Assembly: GCA_940671915.1 (NCBI GenBank)
Contig: CALNVZ010003435.1
Span: 2,768,432 to 2,832,431 of the forward strand
DNA: 64,000 nt
Direction: 5' to 3'
Origin: Paracentrotus lividus
Lineage: Eukaryota; Echinodermata; Echinoidea; Camarodonta; Echinidae
The notes beneath the pieces are model-generated. The model worked only from the letters and a program-made list of their open reading frames with translations. It made no database searches and was not told the origin of the DNA. The position numbers were made by a program, and so were the translations under genes. This document shows, one piece after another, positions 32,954 through 44,918 of this stretch. Every line of letters starts with the position of its first letter. Position 1 is the stretch's first letter.

Positions 32954-33811
32954 GGGGAGACCGGGTATGGACGTTACAAAATTCACATTTTGGGCCAGAT
33001 AATTCTAATGAAAGAACTCACGCACTCCATATTGGGTCTGTAGTTAGCCTATTATGTTGGCTAAAACCTGAGGCATATAAAACTTGAAAACATGTAAACA
33101 CTAATTAACTACAGCTTAATTAGTGAGGACATTTTTTTGTAACAACCTACCCCATATACGGGGTAGGTTGATACACCATACGGGGTCAATTGTTACAATA
33201 TGTAAACATACGGGGTAAGTTGACAATGTGTAAATCTCTTATACCATACTTTAATTTCAACTTTCCAGTTTCTTGATATCGTTAACAGTAGATCAAGTAG
33301 AGCTCTAGAATAGACAAAAATAATAATAGAAAAATAAAAATGTTAACACCTGAAAATTGAGACAAAATGTAATTTTACATATGTAATGTAATTGGGGTGA
33401 GTTGTTACATCAACATGGGGTAGGTTGTTGTAACAACCTACCCCATGGATGATTTTACACACAGAAATCAACTGTAGCACAGTCATTAGGTAGAATTACA
33501 GGGCATGGCTAGGGGGTATATTAGTGACATACATGTACTATATTTACAATACCAGACTATCATCATGTGCCTTCAGTTGTAAGAGCTATTACAAATTTCA
33601 ATTTTTGTCAAAAATTTACTTTGAACTGTAAAAAATGGTTTTTGTTGATTTACTTTTTAATAAAACAACGGAGAAACCTCACGACCGGCAGTTCATCACA
33701 GCTATGTGTAGGCTGTTTATAGATGCCAGTTAGCACATCCTCTCTTGTTCCATCTTAGCACACTGAGAACTGTAACAACTGACCCGTGTAACTTCCATAC
33801 CCGGTCTCCCC
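32954..33811. mobile_element. GGGGAGACC-family element 1, phrase GGGGTAGGTTGTTAC
   Basis: TA flanks an 858-bp element with ends GGGGAGACCGGGTATGG and CCATACCCGGTCTCCCC. Inside, TAACAACCTACCCC, GGGGTAGGTTG, GGGGTAAGTTGACAA and GGGGTGAGTTGTTACATC recur in both orientations. No transposase. It is nearly identical to the copy at 38417 apart from a small insertion near 33300. Confidence 0.85.
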
Positions 33812-33959
33812 TATACATGTATTATGAACTAGTAACTTCTATGCTTCCCAAGACTTGCTCGAATCTTGTACCCCTTAATCCCTCTACTAATCTGACCGGC
33901 ATTAAAAAACAAAAAACAAAACAAAACATAACGCTTAATTCACTCGCTCTCTTCTGAAA

Positions 33960-34870
33960 CAATGCATAACAAAAGATAAAACATTTGAGAACACAGGGAA
34001 AGAGGGAGACACAGTAAATAACACAGGGACTAAACAGAAAAAAAATTATGAATAAGGAAGAGAAACAACAAATATGATTAGGAAATAGAGAAAAAATGGA
34101 TAGCATAAGGAAAGAAAAACAATGAACGACATAAGGAATAAGGGAAAAACAATGAATAACATAAGTAAAGAAAGAAAAACAATACATAACCTATAATGAA
34201 AGAGAACGAAAACAAACAAACAGTCAATAACATAAGAAAAGTAAGAATAACAATGAATTCCATGAGGAAAGAAAGGGGAAAATTAATAACCTCATGAAAA
34301 TGAGAAAAAATTAATAACATATGGAAAGAGACAAAATATGAATAAGGAAAAAGAGAAAACAATGAATAACATAATGAAAGAGAGAAAAAACAATGAATAA
34401 CATGAGGAAAGAGGGAAAAACAATGAATAACATAAAGAAAGAGGAAAAAACAATAAATAACATAATGAAAAAGAAAAACAAAACAATGAATAGCATAAGG
34501 AAAATGAAAAAAAAAATATGAATAACATAAGCCAAGCAGAAACATAAAACCATCAATACGAGAGGAGAGACAACGAATGTCATTAGAAAAGAGAGAAACA
34601 ATGAACAACATAAGGAAAGGAAAACAACGAATTACTTAAGAAATATGAGAGAAACAGTGAATAACATAAGAAAAATTATAAGGAAAGAGTCGTAAAAAGA
34701 AAGAATGAGTAAACCAAGGAAAGAGAGAGAGACAGAGAGAAATAGAGAAAAGAGAGAAACAATAACTAACATAAGGGATAGAAGGTGATAGACAAAGAAA
34801 TAAGAAAATAACAACAAAAGGAAGGTGGTATAAAATAAAGAATAACATTCGGAAAAGAGAATGGCAATGA
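33960..34870. repeat. purine-rich minisatellite (ACAATGAATAACATAAGGAAAGAGA)n
   Basis: Degenerate units of about 25-50 bp built from AATGAATAACATAAGGAAAG and GAGAAAAAAC repeat for about 900 bp. The Phe/Tyr-rich open frames on the opposite strand come from this repeat, not from a gene. Confidence 0.85.
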
Positions 34871-35989
34871 ATGAAATATAGCAAGGAAAGATACATAAAA
34901 AGTAATTATGGTACAGCAGTCGTGCTGTGCAGCTAGCTGCATTTCCTTCATCGCATGACGTCATCAGGAACCCCTCCAATTTTTTTTCTAACCCTTCCAC
35001 AGGGTTCCTTTATTGAACATAAAAACAAACAAGTTTACATAAAAATATTCTACAAATCAAGATCAAGTATACATATCGACAAAAGATTATTTCCAAAAAC
35101 AATCATCCATGACAATGTCGTGTATTAAATATAAACATGAGGGGGAAAACAGACATCGCAAGTAACCGTAATAACGTGCAAACCGTAAATATCATGTCAC
35201 TGATTATTACTCCGGACCCGTTGCCCGTGGATTTGTCCGTTACAAGAATAGTGACGTTGTACAAATTTCCGCATAACATTACAAAAAACATGTACAAATA
35301 TTTAGAAACATTGTGAAATGACTCCATTTTTTTCAAATGTATTTTCTCTCAGGTTTACCCTTGCTATATATTTCTCTCTTTGATAATACGTTTTAACAGC
35401 CGACATGACTCTATCAAACAATGGTATTGACAATAAATATGCACAATTGTCTCTTCGCTGTTGTTGCAAAAAGAACAATTTTTATCAGCAACAATCTTGA
35501 ACTTAAACAATGAGTCCTTCATATAAAGTATTCTGTTAAATATATATAAACCACCTCATTTCTATGTCAATAGTTGACTGAACCGGAATCATAAAGTATG
35601 AATACCATGTTTTATATTCGATTTCTAAAAAATGGTTCCATTTGTTAAGACTGTTACATTCTTTCACCCTGCGTTTTAAAAAATATTGATAAATACGAGA
35701 TCACCCTTTCTTAACTTTTGATATGAGAAGTAACGCTTCAGGTATAATACATGTAGGTTCTATTAATTTCGGTATTACACAGTTATAACCAGCTCTAATA
35801 GCATTGCATATTCCATAATTATTGGTCAATGGTAACAATAAAAACCATGTGCTATTTTATGCACGGGGCCAGTAAATTTTTTTAAAGATTTCTTTTAAAG
35901 ACTAGAAGTGAAGGGGAATTTTTTTTTTAGATCAATAGGTAAAGTATTCAAATATTTAGGGCCTTAAAAAATAAATGTATTTTGTACGG

Positions 35990-37320
35990 AAAACGTTCTA
36001 AAAAGATAAATGAAATTCTTCGGACTGTCTAGTGGGATAGTTATGAATTGTGCGATTTTTAAAAAATATATCATTAAATACAAGTGGAAGGGTACCAGAA
36101 ATGAACTTGTAGATAAATTCACCAAGATAAAATAAGTACAGATCTTTAATTTTTAGGATATTATGTTCAAGGAAAAGTGGATCCGTATGGACAAGAAAAG
36201 GAGCATTACAAATAATACGAATGACTTTCTTTTGTAGTAACAAAACTTTTTCCAACAACGTTCGATGTGTGTTACCCCAAGCAAAAAGCAAAAATCCATA
36301 AGGGATGAATAAAGCATAAGTAAAGATCGTTTTGGAAGGTGTGATTTAAGTCTGTAAATGACTCCAACGTTGCCAGAGATAGTTTTACAAATATTTTCGA
36401 TTTGCTGTCTCCAGGAAAGTTTGTTATCAATCAAAACACCTAAAAATTTTGCATGAGAAACTTTTACAAGAGGGATGTTGTCAATAATATACTGTCAGTA
36501 GCTAGTGAACTTAAGGAGTTACTTAACGATATGTAATTTGTCTTCAGAAGATTCAACAATAATTTATTAGCTCTTATCCAATTTAATATGTTTCGCAACT
36601 CGATGTTAATTACATCAATAAGAACATTTGAATCACTAGGTGAAAAAAAAATAGTGTCATCTGCAAATAAAATGTATGACAAAGAATTAGACGATTTTAT
36701 TTGTTTGCTTATTTAAAAAAACAAAAACAAATTGTCTTCTGTTAGAAAGGTAGCTCTTGAACCACTCCAAGGCATTTCCACGGACACCAATATTGGCGAG
36801 TTTGCGAAGTAAAATTTCATGGTTTATCGTTTTAAAGGAATTGGAGAAGTTCAGGAATATACCGACTGTTTGAGAAGTTGAGTCATTTGAATGGGGAATT
36901 TTCTCAACAAAAAACATTAAAGCATGAACAGTACTGTGTTTTACCCTAAAACCAAATTGAAAGTAAGATAAGATATATTTCTTCAGGAAAGCTATCGTTC
37001 GAGTAACACAAGCTTTCCAAGATTTTTGAAAAAGAAACAATAACGAGATTGGCCCATGGTTACCCAATTCAAGATTGTCACCTTTTTTGAACAATGGAAT
37101 TATTTTTACAAATTTTATGGAATTTCAATTTCATTGAAAAATTCACCATCGAAGTCAGACCCTTTTTTAGAGGCATGACGTCATGAGACGATCGTAGCCA
37201 TATGTTTGTCTGTTCCGGTAAAAGAAACTCAGTCAATAAATCTGGTGAGAAATTTATTTTTGAAAGTTTGAGGGATTTTTTACTATTCATGTAAATTAAT
37301 TGAAAATGGCATTGCAATAT
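35990..37320 (-). mobile_element. decayed LINE with reverse-transcriptase domain (minus strand)
   Basis: Minus-strand frames carry reverse-transcriptase motifs in order: IFKKGD-like MFKKGDNLELGNHGPISLL (37094 downward), YFQFGFRVKHSTVHAL, GIFLNFSNSFKTINHEIL (the D of the usual DLSKAFD is lost), GVRGNALEWFKSYLSNRRQ, then YILFADDTIFF (36682 downward) with the catalytic FADD, then the thumb region IDNKLSWRQQIENICKTISG. Frameshifts separate these blocks, so it is dead. Type is Jockey/CR1-like. The untranslated 3' part may extend to about 34990. Confidence 0.85.
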
Positions 37321-38416
37321 ACGAAACCCATTTACCCATTACCTCCGCTTTCATTTGCAACAATACACCTTTCGACCCAAATGCGCACCAACAAAGACGC
37401 AATATATGTTGTTGACTAAAAAAATGTACATGTAGTTCACGGGGGGTTACAAATAACACAACTATACAGAGTGAGTAAAAAAAACAAAAACAAAAACAAA
37501 AACAAGAACAAAAACAAAAACAAAAAAAGAACGAAACAAAACAAAACTTAACACTTGGAAAATTGTCATTAAGAAAAATACTATTTTATGAGCTCCATAC
37601 CACTAAACATATTTTGATTTAGTAACCTCGTTAACATTTTTGTGTGGAATATGTTAAGGCTGTTAAAAAAAAAAAGAATTAAAAAGCGACTTGTGCATTT
37701 ATGTAGTGGGTGAATTCAAAACAACAACAAAAAGCACACCCATATCAAAGTGGTATATCTTTTAACGAAAAAGTATTGAGCAGGATAATATGAAAGAAAA
37801 ATGATGCCTTTGCATAAAACGCGAGATTTGTGGCATTTGGATTGAATAAAAACGGGTAGAGCATTTAATATAGACTACCACCATTCCAGCGAGTAAGATA
37901 TTATGAGTAAGAAATGATCCAGCACCCGTACTGCTGCACGGATGGTGGATCGAAGTTTATAACCCTTTCTTTCTTTTTTATTTTTGTTCCGTCTGGTCAA
38001 AATGCTTTTCTTAATATCATGGGCATAAGCATGAACGATATATTTCTGTGAATTTCCACATTCTCATTAAGAAATACCTTGCTTTTTAAAAGAATTAAAA
38101 TTTATTTTTTGTTTTCTTTAAAAAAACGTAACTGATATAGCGTAAATCCTACATAATATTGTGAATGATAACGCCGTAAAAACTAACAACAACAAAAAAC
38201 AACGACAACAGTGTAGACTTCGTTGAGAACAGACTTCTACAATTTTCTTCAGTTGGCAAAGAAATAAGAACCATTTAAATCTATTTGTATATACTTCAAT
38301 ATTTTCTGCAAGAAGCAGCCAGTTTATTCTACTTACTTATTACTTACTTATTTGCATTGCATTATTATTAGTTTATGTATTGTAAGCGCTTTGGGCCTAC
38401 TGGGAAAAGCACAGTA
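37321..38416. other. AT-rich DNA, no gene
   Basis: Contains an AAAAAC repeat at 37480-37545 and short homopolymers. An AAGCGCTTTGGGCCTA tail word at about 38377 resembles a SINE/LINE end. Confidence 0.45.
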
Positions 38417-39232
38417 GGGGAGACCGGGGATGGACGTTACAAAATTCACATTTTGGGCCAGATAATTCTAATGAAAGAACTTACACACTCCATCTTGGGT
38501 CTGTAGTTAGCCTATTATGTTTGCTAAAACCTGAGGCATATAAAACTTGAAAACATGTAAACACTAATTAACGACAGCTTAATTAATGAAGACATTTTTT
38601 TTTTGTAACAACCTACCCCGTATACGGGGTAGGTTGTTACACCATACGGGGTAAATTGTTACAATATGTAAACATACGGGGTAAGTTGACAATGTGTAAA
38701 TCTCTTATACCATACTTTTCTTTCAACTTTCCAGTTTCTTGGCATCGTTAACAGTAGATCAATATTAACACCTGAAAAATGTGACAAAATGTAATTTTGC
38801 ACATGTAATGTAACTGGGGTAAGTTGTTACATCGACATGGGGTAGGTTGTAGTAACAACCTACCCCATGGGTGATTTTACAGACAAAATCAACTGTAGCC
38901 CAGCCATTAGGCAGAATTACAGGGCATGGCTAGGGGGTATATTAGTGACATACATGTACTATATTTACAATACCAGACTATCGTCATGTGCCTTCAGTTG
39001 TAAGAGCTATTACAAATTTCAATTGTTGTCAAAAATTTACTTTGAACTGTAAAAAATGGTTTTTGTTGATTTAGTTTTTAATAAAACAAAGGAGAGACCT
39101 CACGACCGGCAGTTCATCACAGCTATGTATAGGCTGTGTATAGATGCCAGTTAGCACATCCTCTCGCTTTCCAGCTTAGCACACTGAGAACTGTAACAAA
39201 TGACCCGTGTAACTTCCATCCCCGGTCTCCCC
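38417..39232. mobile_element. GGGGAGACC-family element 2, phrase GGGGTAGGTTGTTAC
   Basis: An 816-bp copy flanked by TA (38415 and 39233), ends GGGGAGACCGGGGATGG and CCATCCCCGGTCTCCCC. Internal sequence is over 90% like element 1 by eye and in the same orientation. TAACAACCTACCCCGTATAC and GGGGTAGGTTGTTAC form a local hairpin near 38610. Confidence 0.88.
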
Positions 39233-39241
39233 TATAAATAT

Positions 39242-39274
<33 letters not shown>

Positions 39275-39825
39275 AGATAAGATAAGATTTTATCAAGTTC
39301 TATCGACTCCCGATCGGGAGTACGAGAGTCTCAACAAGAACATATTTACAATAATGAACATGCGTATACAAATTAACATATATACAATAATGAATATAAA
39401 TGTTTGCATTTTGAAAGTACATGATGTAGAAAGACAAAAACAAATACAAGCTGTATTTTTAGCAGAGTTTTTTACAGTAATTGGTGAGTTAAAATGTCAT
39501 GTCTTTTTATCTAAAAATTAATGTGAATATCGTTCAGAAAAGATTTATAATTATTGAAGATAAAATAAAACATCAATTTGCAGTTGCGTTTTATGTATGA
39601 ATCGCATTTAAATATACTTGATAAAATATTTTTCATGTCATTCAAAAAATGTGATATTCAAAACAAAGTTTAAAAAGGTTTTATTTGAAGTCTTATTGAT
39701 TATTGGATCGTGACAGAAGTGGATATCATATGAGATATTGGCAATGACAATTTACACAATTCAAGCATTGCTTCTTATCGTTGAATATTGTTAAACGAAG
39801 GATTACAAACCTTTGCAAGAATATA

Positions 39826-40328
39826 CAGTGCGTCCCAGAAAAAAGTATACCCAACTTTGAGAGCCTCATATTAAAATATTAGCTCGTGTGACTTTGAAAT
39901 ATATATTATGATAAAGAGCAACTCATATTCTTTTTAATGATACCAAACTTATACCTGTGTTGTGACGGATGACTAAGCAGTTGGGCTTTAAAAAACAAGC
40001 GTAAAAAGTGCCCTGTCCCAAGTTTGAGCAAAAGCAGCCTTTGCATTTCAATAGATCATGGAGATCTAACTTAGTATCTCCATGAACAAACAATGAATGA
40101 TCAGAAAGCCAGGGCTGCTTCTCAGACAACTTGGTACAGATCACTTTTGACCAATGTTTTTAAAAACTCGAGTGTTCAGTCATCCATGACAGTATCGGTA
40201 CGAATTTGGTATCATTAGATGGAATATGAGTTATTCTTTGTCATGAAATTGAAATTAATTACACATAAGTTATACAATTTTAATATGAGGCTCTCAAAGT
40301 TGGGTATACTTTTATATGGGACGCATTG
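39826..40328. mobile_element. mariner-type miniature element
   Basis: TA-flanked. The ends CAGTGCGTCCCAGAAAAAAG and ...TATATGGGACGCATTG are inverted, followed by GTATACCCAACTTTGAGAGC and its inverse near 40290. 503 bp without a transposase frame. Confidence 0.85.
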
Positions 40329-40399
40329 TATACTAGAAAATTTCTTTGTATGTTTTGAATTTATAGATGGCACCTAGGTTTGGTTCTTATCAGACACAT

Positions 40400-40500
40400 A
40401 AGGGGGTATGGACAGGGGCCGAGGGGGGAGGGGGGGGGGCTGAAGCCCCCCCCCCTCCCAATTTTCGTCAGCAAACGTGTAAAAAAAAAAAAAAAAACAC
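40400..40500. repeat. G/C runs and poly-A
   Basis: Long G run, C run and an A run in succession. They form part of the GGGG/CCCC-rich low-complexity class seen also at 7250, 51230 and 59740. Confidence 0.8.
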
Positions 40501-40599
40501 GCAAAAATGACCATAGATTTGTGATGTTTTTAACCTGTTCAACCCCCCTCACCCACTTGCGGCCCCAAACGCTCCGCGGCTCCTGATGGAGACTGTTCT

Positions 40600-40720
40600 T
40601 TTTCATTCATTGTTTGACGCCTTTGGAACTCCCTCCCTTCTTCGCTTCGCGAAATTGAAAGGATCGAACACTTCAAATCTTGCCTCAAAAACTCATTTAT
40701 TTCGGCAGATGTGTAGTAAT
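40600..40720 (+). mobile_element. LINE 3' end fragment (plus strand)
   Basis: The frame RLWNSLPSSLREIERIEHFK, then SCLKNSFISADV and a stop. WNSLP..LR....FK..LK is the typical C-terminus of Jockey/CR1/L2-type reverse-transcriptase proteins. It is 5'-truncated, as is usual for LINEs. Confidence 0.8.
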
Positions 40721-41000
40721 TAACTTAATTGGATGAGTCTGTGACTTTGAATGTTTTCAATAGAAAAGAAATATAAACGCTGTGGATCATCATAATTCAG
40801 GAAAGACTTTCCGATAGATGGAAGTTGCTGTCAAATCGTACTTTCTCCTCCGCAGCCGCCGTTGTCAGTTTGAAAGAGGACTTCGGTGACGTATATATTT
40901 TTTATCTGACTCTAAACGAACTAGACATATTTCGTGTCCAATGTGGACCGTATTTTACAACAGCGATATTATAAAGACTCTTTTGAGATTTGAATAAATA

Positions 41001-42249
41001 CAGTTGTGCTCACATAATTATTCATACCCCTGTCATTTTTAAAAGTTTTTTGAGTTGTGCTGCTAACGGGATGTGTTTCGTCAAATTTTATGGTGATTAG
41101 TATGCTACGAACAACTGAACTAGAAAATTTGAAATTTTGACAAATTTGGTATTCCGGGGGTATTTTATTGACAGATTTATGGAAAATAAAATTATCATAA
41201 GTATTCATACCCAAGGGAACTCAGTCCAATTTATTACTTAAAAACGACGATTGTATATTTTCCCTCAAAACAACCACCAGCCAGAGATGAAGGTATCGCA
41301 AAGCGAATACTGCATAGAGGAGATATGTATAGAAACTGCCTAATAAAGACCCAAGCTTTGCAGTCAGACCCACCAGGGGACTTTTGTTCAGTTCCTCAGC
41401 TCAGTATAATCAAGAATATAATTTTGGGCCATGATTTTATAAGTTGATTAAAGTAAATTAGAGTATAGGGCAAAGATGGATTTTTTTCAATCTTGCTGAA
41501 TAAAGACAAAGTCTTTAAGTAAACTTAAAGAACAGTGTCCTGATTATAGCACATGATATTCCTATTATGGGTTTTCTTCCTTGCTGGTAGCACTGGAATT
41601 CTCTTAAGAATAAAAGGCATCCTAATAAAGACAATTTTGTTAAGATACTTAAATTGCAAAATTATTCTTATTAAGGTTAACTTGGATAGCATTGGACATA
41701 CAAAACGACAATGTTTCAACGCATATGGCCAATGTAGTCAAGAAGTGGATCAAGGACAATCGTAATGAACGATCTGGAGTGGAAAGTTTGACGACTTGAC
41801 AAGAATCCCTCTGGAAATGTGTCTTGGAATGTGAAGACTCACAATCATGATGGCTAAAAGACCATGCAACCTCATCAGACAGCCTGAAGATATTCCAGAG
41901 GTCTCATGGGACAAACCCCACAGAAGACCTGAAGAAAGGCTCTGGACACTTGGAAGAACTATTTTAGGTGGTCATTTTGAGAAAGAAACTTTAAAATCGT
42001 GATTACTAAGTAACAAATTGGACTGAGTACCATATCGGGCATGAAGAGCTATGAACATGGCGTTTTCCATAAATCTGTCGATAGAATACCCTGAAATACC
42101 AAATTTGTCAAAATTTCAAATTTTCTTAATTGTTCAGTTGTTGGTAGCATACTTATCACCAGAAAGTTTGACAAAACACTTCTATTTATCAGCACCATTA
42201 AAAAACCTAAAAAATGACAGGAGCATGAATACTTGTATGAGCACAACTG
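41001..42249. mobile_element. Tc1-type element remnant, about 1.25 kb
   Basis: TA-flanked with ends CAGTTGTGCTCACATAATTA and inverse ...GAGCACAACTG, the well-known Tc1 end form. Arms of about 210 bp pair, including ATTTGACAAATTTGGTATT-like words. The middle (41690-41950) resembles transposase DNA in texture, but I found no frame with the catalytic Asp residues. Confidence 0.82.
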
Positions 42250-42353
42250 TACATGTCAGCAAAGAGACTTATGCATTCAATCATTATATGCATCATAATT
42301 CTGGATTCGTATCTTTGTAAATAGTATTTTTGAGAAGGGTGTGGTAATGCGTA

Positions 42354-43215
42354 GGGGAGACTGGGGTAATTATGGCCCCGGGGTAGTTATGGCCCCTTTG
42401 TTTTTGAGAGCTTATAATTCTTTGTTGCATTACACAATGATAATTTAGATTTTACACCTGCCTAGCTAAACTCTTCCTACTATCTTATGAGAAAAATCAG
42501 CCATTTACTTCAAATTTTGTGCTTAGGGGAGTCTAAAGTGTACGGCAATCACAGTTCTGTTTGTTGGAAAGTGGCAAGTCTGCTTTTTTTTATTTGGGAT
42601 GTGATATTATGAATTAAAACCATTTAAGATGAAATTTTGATTGAAACAGATACAATAGGAACTAACAAACACAACAGAAAAACTTCCACCTGAATATCTT
42701 CAATAGTAGAGCTGTAAAGAGGGATCAAATTGAAAATGTCACTTGGGGTCATTATGGCCCCCAATGTATAAACAGTGTTTAAGCGTAGATGGGGACATTA
42801 ACTTGTATGATTATGTACATAAATATATGTATTGCTATGACTGCAAAATTTCAACATTTTGGCTGAACCAATTATTGCTTAAATCATTGTTGGTGGTTGA
42901 TTAGTGTATTATGAATACCCAACAACATTTATTATACATTACCATGATTAATTAGCATAATATCTTTGAATTCATACAGTCATTACAATAGGGGCCATAA
43001 ATACCCCAACCCGTGGGGTAATCATAGCCCCCCAAAGTTATTAAGATAATGGTAATTAATATGCAAATAAGAAGTCACATGTTTATACTTTCCTTTGCAT
43101 ATTATAGGTTTATAGACTGACTGTATTTTTACATAATTAGGATATTATTGGGCTTTTCATTTAATGGTAGTAATATGAAATGTGAAAAGGGGGCCATAAT
43201 TACCCCAGTCTCCCC
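42354..43215. mobile_element. GGGGAGACC-family element 3, phrase GGGGTAATTATGGCCCC
   Basis: An 862-bp TA-flanked element with ends GGGGAGACTGGGGTAATTAT and ATAATTACCCCAGTCTCCCC. The phrase recurs as GGGGTAGTTATGGCCCC, GGGGTCATTATGGCCCCC, GGGGCCATAAATACCCC and GGGGTAATCATAGCCCCCC. The interior is unlike elements 1 and 2. Confidence 0.88.
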
Positions 43216-43693
43216 TATATCTTGTAGAGATTATTGCGAATACTTTGGTTCGTGGAGAAAGACAGATAGAGTAAGAATCATTGGAGAAATCTTGTTGAAG
43301 GTGGATAGATTTGTGAATAGAGATAGGTAGATAGATAGGTAGAATATATATGTTTGGTGTTATTATGGACCTATAACTTTTGACTATAGGTCCATGGTGT
43401 TATGAAATCAGATCTGTGCAATGGTTGGTTTGTGACGGAAGTTGGAAGGTGTAGATATAGGTGAAATCTCACCCTTGTATACCCGTAGTAATGAGTTGTA
43501 ATAGATCAATGCAGGATCTTACAAGTTTGTCTAGAAGATAGAAGTGAAGATTATAGACTTGTGTTTTTCCCCAGGAAATTTGAAACATAATAATTTTCTT
43601 AAATGGTGGTAAAAGAACAATTGAATTGAATTGAATTGAACAAGGTATTGAAAGCAGACTTATAATTGAAGTAAAGAAGTTTGGTACTTGTTA

Positions 43694-44234
43694 CACTCTA
43701 AAAACTGAAGTGCTAATTTATGGGTGCTTGTAAAGTACTGCACTTGAAGTGCTAAATCAGCACCTGAAGTGCTGTTTTAGCACTTACCCAAGTGCTAATT
43801 TATCAATAAAAAAATGTTCAATGTCGGTATGGGATTCGAACCGGGTTCACCTAGATATGGAAGAGTACTGCTGACGTTACCAATAGACCAACGGAGATCT
43901 CCCCAACTTGCTTGAATTATGAAAGCATAGTAGATAATGATGGCAACTTTGAAGAAAGTTCATCATGAAACAATACGATCTGCTAGCAATAGTGAGATGT
44001 GAATTGGTCTAACGTGTTCGTCAGCGCTTCTCATGCAGGGGACCCAGGTTCGAATCCCAACGAAGTCACGCATTTTTGCCCATTTTTGCTGAAAGTTCAG
44101 CTCACGTGAACGTGCTAAAACAGCACTTTGATTGCAGTTAAACAGCACTTTGAATGCAGTCCCCATACAAGCTCTTAAAAAGTGCTGATTTCAACCTCTG
44201 AAGTGCTAAAAACAGCACTTCAGTTTTTAGAGTG
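43694..44234. mobile_element. inverted-repeat element carrying two opposed tRNA-like modules
   Basis: TA-flanked, ends CACTCTAAAAACTGAAGTGC and its inverse GCACTTCAGTTTTTAGAGTG. Subterminal AAGTGCT/AGCACTT words are repeated many times. On the minus strand 43826-43900 has an A-box-like TTGGTCTATTGGTAACG and a B box GGTTCGAATCCC. On the plus strand 43995-44065 has TTGGTCTAACGTGTTCG and GGTTCGAATCCC. Confidence 0.8.
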
Positions 44235-44239
44235 TAGGA

Positions 44240-44800
44240 GGAAGATTTTCCTCCTTAATGATATTTAATTTCATGATATGAATTTATAGTTATATGTTAC
44301 TATAATATCTAAAGTAAATCAAATTAAAGTGTAAATAATATTGAATTTGAATGACCCGGGTGAGAAGCGCTTATAGAGAGGTAGTCGATCTATTTTAGGC
44401 GCTTTATAAATCCAGAATATTGTGATCATTATTATTAATACAAAACATAAAATTTGAATGACACATCGTGAGCTGTTGGGTTTGGCGGCCTTCAATCAGT
44501 GATCCGAAAAGCACTTCGCATGTCAAACAAGCAGGTAATAAATACAGGCAAAGAAAAAATAAAAGCGGTGTCTAAAACCCCACTAATGTTGCGAAATACC
44601 GTAATCGGGTAAATTCTCGATTACGATTAAAACATATAAGATAGGCCCAATTTTTTACGAGTTGGCATTCTATGATTGCACCGAGGAAGATTTACTTAGA
44701 GTGCTCCCACGTCGTCCGACGCATGAGGCCATAAGCTTCCTCCAACTTGGTCTATCCACTTTACAAGTCTGTCACTCAGATCTACTTGAATGTTCTTCTA
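44240..44800. other. intergenic DNA before the PH-adaptor gene
   Basis: Includes a GCGCTTTATAAATCCAGAAT/ATTATTATTA tail word (44398-44440) of SINE/LINE type. An open stretch at 44662-44850 encodes FYDCTEEDLLRVLPRRPTHE, which I do not recognise and do not call. Confidence 0.4.
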
Positions 44801-44858
44801 GGAAGACGAAGATTTATTTCGTTGGAGTCAGCTCTTTTTTCAGAAATTAATAGGGCCA

Positions 44859-44918
44859 ATGTCCCTATCAAAAATGGAATTGAAACAGGAGCTCTACTAT
44901 AAAAGCGAAAAGTCAAAG
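44859..44918 (+). CDS. exon A: start of the PH domain
   Basis: MSLSKMELKQELYYKSEKSK, ending phase 0 at AAG|GTAAAT. KQELYYKSEKSK is a PH first strand. A second ATG lies at 44874. The same frame is open from 44802 (EDEDLFRWSQLFFQKLIGP), so this may be an internal exon. Confidence 0.55.

Noticed and set aside
33822..35000. Long Phe/Tyr/Ser-rich minus-strand open frames that look like membrane proteins
   Set aside because: They are translations of the purine-rich minisatellite at 33960-34870; the hydrophobic look comes from TTC/TTT codons.
41553..41765. Possible transposase frame inside the Tc1-type element
   Set aside because: No DDE/D context and no helix-turn-helix can be read in any frame; it is too short and Ile/Leu-biased.
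43826..44065. Functional tRNA genes
   Set aside because: A- and B-box words are present, but the segments do not fold into complete cloverleaves by eye and sit inside a transposable element; they are tRNA-derived, not tRNA genes.
22861..44440. Possible CRISPR-like or regulatory arrays
   Set aside because: The short repeats are microsatellites, SINE/LINE tail words (GCGCTTTATAAAT) or element phrases. Spacing is irregular and the window is an animal genome.
44662..44850. 62-codon open frame before the PH exon
   Set aside because: It could be an upstream exon, but no acceptor/donor pair joins it in phase to 44859, and the sequence matches no family I know.
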